Below, in pieces: positions 58,131 through 64,000 of a stretch of 64,000 nt of DNA (position 1 is its first letter; every line of letters begins with the position of its first letter). Made by a program: the position numbers and the translations under genes. The notes beneath the pieces were generated by a model. The model saw nothing but the letters and a program-made list of their open reading frames with translations, searched no databases and had not been told where the DNA came from. Source of the stretch: Leptospira koniambonensis (lineage in GTDB: Bacteria; Spirochaetota; Leptospiria; Leptospirales; Leptospiraceae); contig NZ_RQFY01000004.1 of assembly GCF_004769555.1 (NCBI RefSeq), positions 62,001 through 126,000 on the forward strand, given 5' to 3'.

Positions 58131-59143
58131 GCTATCCAGCGGTAAGTTTCGTAAGGCGGTTCTGTTTCTATAATTTCCACCCAGCCTTTGTCTATAAACT
58201 TACGAACCATAGAATGTAAGATCGCCATCGCAGTATTATAATATCCTGAATTAGCAACCTTCTCCCCCATTGCCTCCAAAGTTAAGGAAGAAAGATCGTA
58301 TTCTTTTTCCTTAAGTCTGCGGATCACACCTCTTTCCAAGATCTGTAATGTTTTGTGAAGAAGTTTAATTGCCTTTTGAGGAGATTCAGGCTCCGGTCCA
58401 TGAGCTGGCAATAATCTGCGAATACTCATCTTGGAAATTCTTTCTAAAGAACGATAATAATCCTCGAGGTTTCCATCTATCTCCGCATAAATGGAAGAGA
58501 TGTTTTGTAATACAAGATCACCTGTGAAAAATATATTCTCTTCTAAGATATAAGGAGTGAGATGCCAAAGATTATGGCCTGGGGTATGTAAAAATCCGAT
58601 ATCTCTTCCACCGGCATGGATCACGTCTCCTTCTTCTAATTCTATATCGAATTTTAAAATAGGATCAATACGAGTTCCTCTACTTAATGTATTTCTTAAG
58701 TTTAGATTTCCTTCTTCTATCCTTGCTAATTCTTTTTTGCGATCTTCCGGAACTCTATGGCCTTTGTATACCAGACGTTTGGATGCTCTATTGAACATTT
58801 CCACATGTTCCAAATAATTCCCAATTCCAGAAGCCATTCCTTTCATTGCATAAAGTTTTGCGTCTGTATAATAACGGATCGTGAGAACAGCACTAAGATG
58901 ATCCAAATGATTATGAGTGTAGAAGATATGTTTGATCTTATTTAAGCTAAGTCCGATCTTTCGGAGTGCCCTTTGGAGCATCCCCAAATTAGCGAGATAA
59001 CCTGAATCTATAAGCGCAGGCTCTCCATCAGGAAGAATATAAATATTATTGGGTGCATAAAACGGCTGAGGGATCTCTGTTTTAAAAATTCCGTCCCCGA
59101 TTTCTTTTACGTCTGGAATTGAGTCGTAGTGATAAATTTTCAA
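58109..59143 (-). CDS. Metallo-beta-lactamase-fold hydrolase
   Basis: Protein of 344 residues. The metal motif HxHxDH is HNHLDHLSAVL, further ligands are in LHTPGHNLWHL and FTGDLVLQ, and the last is in LLPAHGPEPESP. A C-terminal ~90-residue region (KTLQILERGVIRRLKEKEYDLSSLTLEAMG) has the winged-helix look found in MBL-fold hydrolases that act on thioesters such as acyl-CoA or glutathione conjugates. The substrate is unknown. Its 3' end is adjacent to a repeat cluster. Confidence 0.85.
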   Translation of the reverse strand: MKIYHYDSIPDVKEIGDGIFKTEIPQPFYAPNNIYILPDGEPALIDSGYLANLGMLQRALRKIGLSLNKIKHIFYTHNHLDHLSAVLTIRYYTDAKLYAMKGMASGIGNYLEHVEMFNRASKRLVYKGHRVPEDRKKELARIEEGNLNLRNTLSRGTRIDPILKFDIELEEGDVIHAGGRDIGFLHTPGHNLWHLTPYILEENIFFTGDLVLQNISSIYAEIDGNLEDYYRSLERISKMSIRRLLPAHGPEPESPQKAIKLLHKTLQILERGVIRRLKEKEYDLSSLTLEAMGEKVANSGYYNTAMAILHSMVRKFIDKGWVEIIETEPPYETYRWIAESESQS

Positions 59144-59187
59144 ACTCTAATTCTCCCTTGACTAAATCGATCTGCCTAGTCCGTCTT

Positions 59188-60330
59188 CTAGGAAAATAGG
59201 CGACTCCTTTCTCTGCAAGCTTCTAAATTTCCTTTTCGGATATACTCTGAAAGAATTCGAATTGAGTCTAAACTCTCTTCTGCTTCTTCTCTAAGAATTC
59301 GTTTAATATGTTTTGTTTCGAACGATGATAGTTTTCCATCGAAGGAGCAAGCGATACATAATAATCTCAAGCAGGCTTTCTTTTCTTCCTTAGATAATTG
59401 GGAGACCAAACTTCCGAATGTATCTAGATCATCTAAGGATCCATCGTGAGAACTCAAACCGAATCCTTTATGCATTTTGATCAGCATGTATTCCAAATTA
59501 GGATGGAATATTTGGGTGAATACTACTGAGTTTCCAACAGCGGCTAAGAATGCGATTTTTCCCTCTTTGCTTAGTTTATCCCTATTTTTTAGTATCTCGT
59601 CTGTAACTTCTTTTGCTATGATCCGAGAAAGTAATCTGATCCTAAGTTCTTTTAAGATCAGATACATTACTACTCCATCCCAAATCGCTGTGATGGGGGC
59701 AGCGATATAATCTGCATAAACTCTTAGAGAGTTTCTCGCTAAAATTTTTCGTAATACGATCTTTGCGATCAAGTTAGAAAGTAAAACCTTTGTCTTATAA
59801 AAGAATGTTCTTATAAGCAAACTTCTTTTGTCAGTAAGTCGTAGTGGATCTATTCCTAATAGTTTTAGATCGGGGTCTGGAATTTCCAATGCCATTCTAG
59901 AAAGTAGATTTGCGTTTCCAGTGACAAGGTCTGGATCTTCTTCCAATTGAATGCCTGAAAGTTTTGTAAGTTTATACGCGGCCCATAATCCTAATTTATA
60001 GAGTAGATAAAATTCTATGACTGTTCCTAGAGCAAGCGCCGCTCCTGCATAACTCCATTTTTCTATAAACTCAGGGGAGAATGTTTCAGGTGATTCTGGA
60101 AAAAGTTTCTCTACTAAGATTATAAAATAAGTAGTCCAGAATCCGATCTGCAATCCTAAGAAGGAAGCCCAACGTATGACCTTATTACTTTTGGGAAAGA
60201 AGTCAGGGCTTGGTCCAAAAGTTTTCTCTTCTTCCTTCTCCCCATTGACATAATTCTGGAGAATTTTGATGCCCCATTTTTCTAAAACACCTGGTTTATA
60301 ATCTGAATAAGATTCGGCCCTTACATTCAT
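59188..60330 (-). CDS. Membrane protein of unknown function with TerB-like C-terminus
   Basis: Protein of 380 residues. Two clear membrane helices lie at about 54-76 (LGLQIGFWTTYFIILVEKLF) and 92-115 (WSYAGAALALGTVIEFYLLYKLG), with a further hydrophobic segment near 215-230 (ITAIWDGVVMYLILKEL). The C-terminal ~100 residues (LLCIACSFDGKLSSFETKHIKRILREE) resemble TerB-like helical domains. No catalytic motif recognised. It starts 44 bases from the metallo-hydrolase gene on the same strand, so may be co-transcribed with it. Confidence 0.6.
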   Translation of the reverse strand: MNVRAESYSDYKPGVLEKWGIKILQNYVNGEKEEEKTFGPSPDFFPKSNKVIRWASFLGLQIGFWTTYFIILVEKLFPESPETFSPEFIEKWSYAGAALALGTVIEFYLLYKLGLWAAYKLTKLSGIQLEEDPDLVTGNANLLSRMALEIPDPDLKLLGIDPLRLTDKRSLLIRTFFYKTKVLLSNLIAKIVLRKILARNSLRVYADYIAAPITAIWDGVVMYLILKELRIRLLSRIIAKEVTDEILKNRDKLSKEGKIAFLAAVGNSVVFTQIFHPNLEYMLIKMHKGFGLSSHDGSLDDLDTFGSLVSQLSKEEKKACLRLLCIACSFDGKLSSFETKHIKRILREEAEESLDSIRILSEYIRKGNLEACRERSRLFS

Positions 60331-60447
60331 CAGGAGGACGATCGGAAACTAAAATAGAAGGTTAGTCAACTCAATGGTGGAACCTCCCGGGTAGTTTTCA
60401 GGGTCTAAGGCCCAACTGGTCGAGTTTTCGTTCCCAAGATTTCATTC

Positions 60448-60476
60448 TTGACCATGATTTTCCGAAGATAGATATT
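60448..60476 (+). promoter_or_regulatory. Possible promoter for the lipoprotein gene at 60483
   Basis: TTGACC (60448-60453), a 17-base spacer and GATATT (60471-60476). The -10 ends six bases before the ATG, so the message would be leaderless, in line with the absence of any purine-rich ribosome-binding site. Confidence 0.35.
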
Positions 60477-60482
60477 AGAATT

Positions 60483-61232
60483 ATGGCGTTCTCCAAACCG
60501 TTTATTTCCAAATTATTCCCTGCATTTGTCGGCCTAATCGCCACGGTCGCGGTGCTCGTGTCTTGTAATACTGGTGATACTAATAAAGTAGATCTTACCG
60601 TAACAGGAACCGATGGCTCTACCTTCCCTATCCAGGGAGAAGTTGATAAGGATAAAACCTCCAATTGTGGAACAGCAACTCCTTACTCTAGTTCCGGAAC
60701 CGGAACAACGACAGGAACCACCACCGGAAGTACAGGCTCCACTACGAATTTATTTACAATCAACTCCAGGATGTATTTTACTACGGGAGCATTCGTAACT
60801 TTAAAATTCGTTTATGATGCTACTCAAAACCAAGGAACTGTAGATGCTCAGCAAGGATTTTCCTTCTCTGGTCTTCCGGCTCTGGGAATTTCACCAGTAG
60901 TAGCAAACTATGGAAAAATTTTCTGGGGAGGAAGCGGAGTGCCAGTGGATACTGGAACTTCGAGTACACAGGCTCTTTCCTATTTAACAGTTACTCTGGA
61001 CTTAGTAGGAAATAAAGTAACAACAGGATCAGCTGGTCTTGCTTTGACACAATGTTATACTACAGACTTTATCAACTGTACTTCTGCTACTTCTTCCAGT
61101 ATGTGTTATACACAAGATGGTTTAAAATGTTATAATACGAATACTGCAAGTGGTCCTACTGTTTCTATCAAAGGTGATATTAACTGTACAAGTAACGCGA
61201 TCCCTTCTGGTTCTTCAACTACCGGTCAGTAA
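60483..61232 (+). CDS. Lipoprotein, Ser/Thr/Gly-rich
   Basis: Protein of 249 residues. Signal peptide MAFSKPFISKLFPAFVGLIATVAVLVSCNTG with lipobox VLVSC. The mature part has a low-complexity linker rich in S, T and G (residues ~65-87) and then a strand-rich body with eight or so cysteines, several in pairs (TQCYTTDFINCTS; MCYTQDGLKCYNT; INCTSN), which may form disulfides. No family recognised, but it resembles other leptospiral lipoproteins of unknown function. A strong terminator follows. Confidence 0.65.
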   Translation: MAFSKPFISKLFPAFVGLIATVAVLVSCNTGDTNKVDLTVTGTDGSTFPIQGEVDKDKTSNCGTATPYSSSGTGTTTGTTTGSTGSTTNLFTINSRMYFTTGAFVTLKFVYDATQNQGTVDAQQGFSFSGLPALGISPVVANYGKIFWGGSGVPVDTGTSSTQALSYLTVTLDLVGNKVTTGSAGLALTQCYTTDFINCTSATSSSMCYTQDGLKCYNTNTASGPTVSIKGDINCTSNAIPSGSSTTGQ

Positions 61233-61260
61233 TCAAAGTCTAGTTTAATAAGGCGAAAAG

Positions 61261-61290
61261 AAAAGCCGCGGTGAAGATCGCGGCTTTTTT
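61261..61290. terminator. Bidirectional Rho-independent terminator
   Basis: Stem AAAGCCGCG/CGCGGCTTT with eight-base loop GTGAAGAT, followed by T on the plus strand and preceded by an A-rich run that gives a T tract on the minus strand. It serves the lipoprotein gene and the convergent polyprenyl synthase gene. Confidence 0.9.
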
Positions 61291-61335
61291 GTTTTTAGAG
61301 AGTTCGTTAAGAAGAAGTGAACTATCTTTAAAAGA

Positions 61336-62295
<960 letters not shown>

Positions 62296-62385
62296 GCGGG
62301 TTTCCTGTTACGACAGTATTTAGAAACGAATTTTCGGCTCAAGCAGTAAAGGAAGTAAGGGGAGAAGTTCCAGACCAATTTATGG

Positions 62386-63306
62386 TCAAGGTTTCCATTT
62401 ATTGTCAAGGGCAAGAAGATGACGGGAAAGGATCTTTTCCATATCTCTGTCCTCTTTTTTGCGATAGATATGAATTAGGTTACGGAACATTCTTTTGAGA
62501 ATTGTCAAACTGCTTGCATGAGTGAAATATCTTTCATGAGCCTGGAATCCATTTGCTTTTAGAAAACGAATGCAGGTAGAACGATCCAACATCACACCAC
62601 CATGATACGAATCTATATACGTTTGGAATTCGGAAGATTCAAAATGTAATAGAAAATGCAAAGGCATATTCACCCCATATAAGGGGAGCTCTAATCTATG
62701 AGCCACTAACAAATAAATAACAGAAAGTGAGATTGGTATCCCTTTTTTAGAAGAGAATACCTTGTGAAGATAAGAATTATTCGGGTCCTCATATTGGTCA
62801 TGGTTTCCGCCGAAACCTTCTTCCTGGGAGAGGACTCTGGTTAAAAAATGCACTTTGACTTCGTCAGAAGCGAGATCTTCATTCAGATCTACTAACTCTT
62901 CTACACGAATTGCGATCTTATCTAAGTACGTTCTGAATTCCAAATAAGAAAGATCTGAATCAATCACTGAAGAAAGAAGGAACACACCTTCTTCCAAATC
63001 GTCATAATGATTTGGATGGCCCTTCTCCGCTAAGATAGAATAACGATAACTAATCCTTTCTGAATGAACTTCAGCACTTACTGAACGTGCAAAAACTCTA
63101 AGAGTTGGATCTTTTAGTTCGTCTGCAATTTCTTGGACTCTAACTTGCCAAGGGATCATACTAGCGATCTCTTTTATGATCCTAGATTTATCTTGAAGAG
63201 AAGAAAACTCTAACTGATAAAACTTGTCCTCGATCTTGTCCGGGGGAAAAGGAACTGTGCCGAAGAAAGAATCGGAGAATTGCATATCTATAAAATCTAT
63301 TTTCAA
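62386..63306 (-). CDS. SirB1-like transglutaminase-fold protein
   Basis: Protein of 306 residues. The conserved core is [46 protein letters not shown], the SirB1 region (NxxLxxVLxxRxGxPISLS...), with [11 protein letters not shown] as the second half of the fold. SirB1 proteins belong to the transglutaminase superfamily but their role is not known. The C-terminal part ([20 protein letters not shown]) fits the TPR-like tail of this family. It ends near the polyprenyl synthase gene. Confidence 0.82.
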   Translation of the reverse strand: MKIDFIDMQFSDSFFGTVPFPPDKIEDKFYQLEFSSLQDKSRIIKEIASMIPWQVRVQEIADELKDPTLRVFARSVSAEVHSERISYRYSILAEKGHPNHYDDLEEGVFLLSSVIDSDLSYLEFRTYLDKIAIRVEELVDLNEDLASDEVKVHFLTRVLSQEEGFGGNHDQYEDPNNSYLHKVFSSKKGIPISLSVIYLLVAHRLELPLYGVNMPLHFLLHFESSEFQTYIDSYHGGVMLDRSTCIRFLKANGFQAHERYFTHASSLTILKRMFRNLIHIYRKKEDRDMEKILSRHLLALDNKWKP

Positions 63307-63453
63307 AAACGAAAGTCAATTCAGATCTGAAATGATTATGTAAAAAAGGATGAGCAGTATAAATTAACTATGTCTTCCATCTTTTTCGAACACACTTGTT
63401 CAAGTGATCGGAAAAATTGAATGAGACTTTTGTTATGTTAAGAGCAATAAGGA

Positions 63454-63481
63454 GGGTTAGAAAAATTTCTTTCTCTAACCC
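63454..63481 (-). terminator. Terminator-like hairpin after the transketolase gene
   Basis: Stem GGGTTAGA/TCTAACCC (63454-63461 and 63474-63481) begins seven bases past the transketolase stop. The sequence after it on the minus strand (CTCC, then TTATTGC) is not a good T tract, so it may act with Rho. Confidence 0.5.
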
Positions 63482-63488
63482 AAGAGGA

Positions 63489-64000
63489 TTAAGCAGTTAC
63501 TTGCTCTAATTCTTCTAATGCTTTCTTTTCTTGTTCTGCATTTGGAGGAGTTCCATGCCATCCTGGATTATTTTCCATGAAGGAGACACCTTTTCCGAGT
63601 ACAGTTTCGAAAAGAATAATTGTAGGAGAACCTTTATGAGCTTTTGCCTTCTCGAAAGCAGAGATAATGGACTCGATATTATGACCATCTGCTTCTAATA
63701 CATTCCATCCGAACGCAGCAAACTTTTTGTTTAGAGGTTCCAGATTCATTACATCTTTAGTGAATCCGTCGATTTGGATCCCGTTCTTATCCATAAACGC
63801 AATCAGGTTATCAGTTTTATAATGAGCAGCTGATTGTGCCGCTTCCCAGGTCATACCTTCTCCACATTCTCCGTCAGAGATACATGCATATACTTTGTAG
63901 TCTTTTTTAGAAAGTCTTGCACCTAAAGCGATCCCAACGGAAACAGAAAGTCCCTGACCCAAAGATCCGGAAGAACTTTCGATCCCTTTTAAATAACGGG
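63489..64000 (-). CDS. Transketolase, N-terminal subunit (partial)
   Basis: The reading frame is open past the window edge ([26 protein letters not shown] reads through from 64000), so this is the C-terminal ~170 residues of the gene. The thiamine-diphosphate region is [28 protein letters not shown] with [16 protein letters not shown], and the end is [25 protein letters not shown]. The protein stops where a split transketolase N-subunit (about 270-280 residues) should, so it needs a separate C-terminal subunit. That subunit is not directly downstream on this strand. Confidence 0.9.
   Translation of the reverse strand, partial: RYLKGIESSSGSLGQGLSVSVGIALGARLSKKDYKVYACISDGECGEGMTWEAAQSAAHYKTDNLIAFMDKNGIQIDGFTKDVMNLEPLNKKFAAFGWNVLEADGHNIESIISAFEKAKAHKGSPTIILFETVLGKGVSFMENNPGWHGTPPNAEQEKKALEELEQVTA

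Overview
The window reads as a chromosomal segment of a Leptospira species, more likely from the non-pathogenic or intermediate clades than from the main pathogens. This is inferred from several signs together. Composition is moderately AT-rich (judged by eye, not computed). Lipoproteins have spirochaete-type lipoboxes (LLTC, ILYC, VLVSC, IVKC). There is a DUF1577/PilZ protein, a family I know only from leptospires, an outer-layer FlaA-domain protein, a hisZ-purA pair and TIGR02757. No insertion sequence, prophage, CRISPR array, rRNA or replication origin was seen. Coding density is high, with many 1-35 base overlaps.

Layout. 1-5.7 kb: end of a DUF2721 membrane protein, then a minus-strand string MerR - EamA exporter - NmrA-like reductase - AraC, a small lipoprotein and DUF1577/PilZ. 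5.7-12.7 kb: an unknown protein plus an enoyl-CoA hydratase-fold protein, then a five-gene minus-strand run (methyltransferase, DEAD-box helicase, cell-wall amidase, GerMN-like protein, exported unknown). 12.8-16 kb: RidA, a four-helix membrane protein and modB-modA-modC. 16-19.3 kb: a SufT-like DUF59 protein, ChrA, an AraC/GyrI regulator and a Phd/PIN toxin-antitoxin pair. 19.3-23.3 kb: SUF operon sufC-sufD-Rieske-sufS-sufU, with no sufB in the window. 23.3-28.8 kb: an EAL phosphodiesterase, an unknown protein, and a phosphatase-type response regulator overlapping purC-purS-purQ. 28.8-37.6 kb: ccmA-ccmB-ccmC, a TPR protein, an M48 protease, a lone ABC ATPase, HMG-CoA lyase and TIGR02757. 37.6-42.5 kb: tRNA-Lys and tRNA-Glu, purA, hisZ and a fused glycerol-3-phosphate acyltransferase/dehydrogenase. 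42.5-50.1 kb: two TetR-controlled loci (sugar kinase; old yellow enzyme), a yellow/MRJP-like lipoprotein and an FLVCR-like MFS protein. 50.1-64 kb: two tiny membrane proteins, lipoproteins, a FlaA-domain protein, a PdxB-like dehydrogenase, a lipase-chaperone-like gene coupled to lnt and an RNase H-fold gene, a metallo-hydrolase, a polyprenyl synthase, a SirB1-like protein and a transketolase N-terminal subunit cut by the window edge.

Functional links. Fe-S assembly (SUF plus the DUF59 factor), molybdate uptake, haem export for cytochrome c, de novo purine synthesis (purC/S/Q/A), and envelope biogenesis (Lnt, amidase, GPAT-GpsA fusion, lipoproteins) dominate. Regulatory DNA is unusually readable. 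There is a perfect 22-base palindrome in the sugar-kinase leader and three symmetric boxes between the OYE and TetR genes. There is also a MerR-type dyad, consensus promoters for the tRNA pair and the kinase operon, and several hairpin terminators.

No single spectacular undescribed system was found. The best leads are the lipase-chaperone-like protein coupled to Lnt without a lipase nearby, the two missed micro-membrane-protein genes, the fused GPAT-GpsA, the SUF operon lacking sufB, a terminator-like hairpin with no upstream gene (possible small RNA), and two kinds of dispersed or structured intergenic elements.
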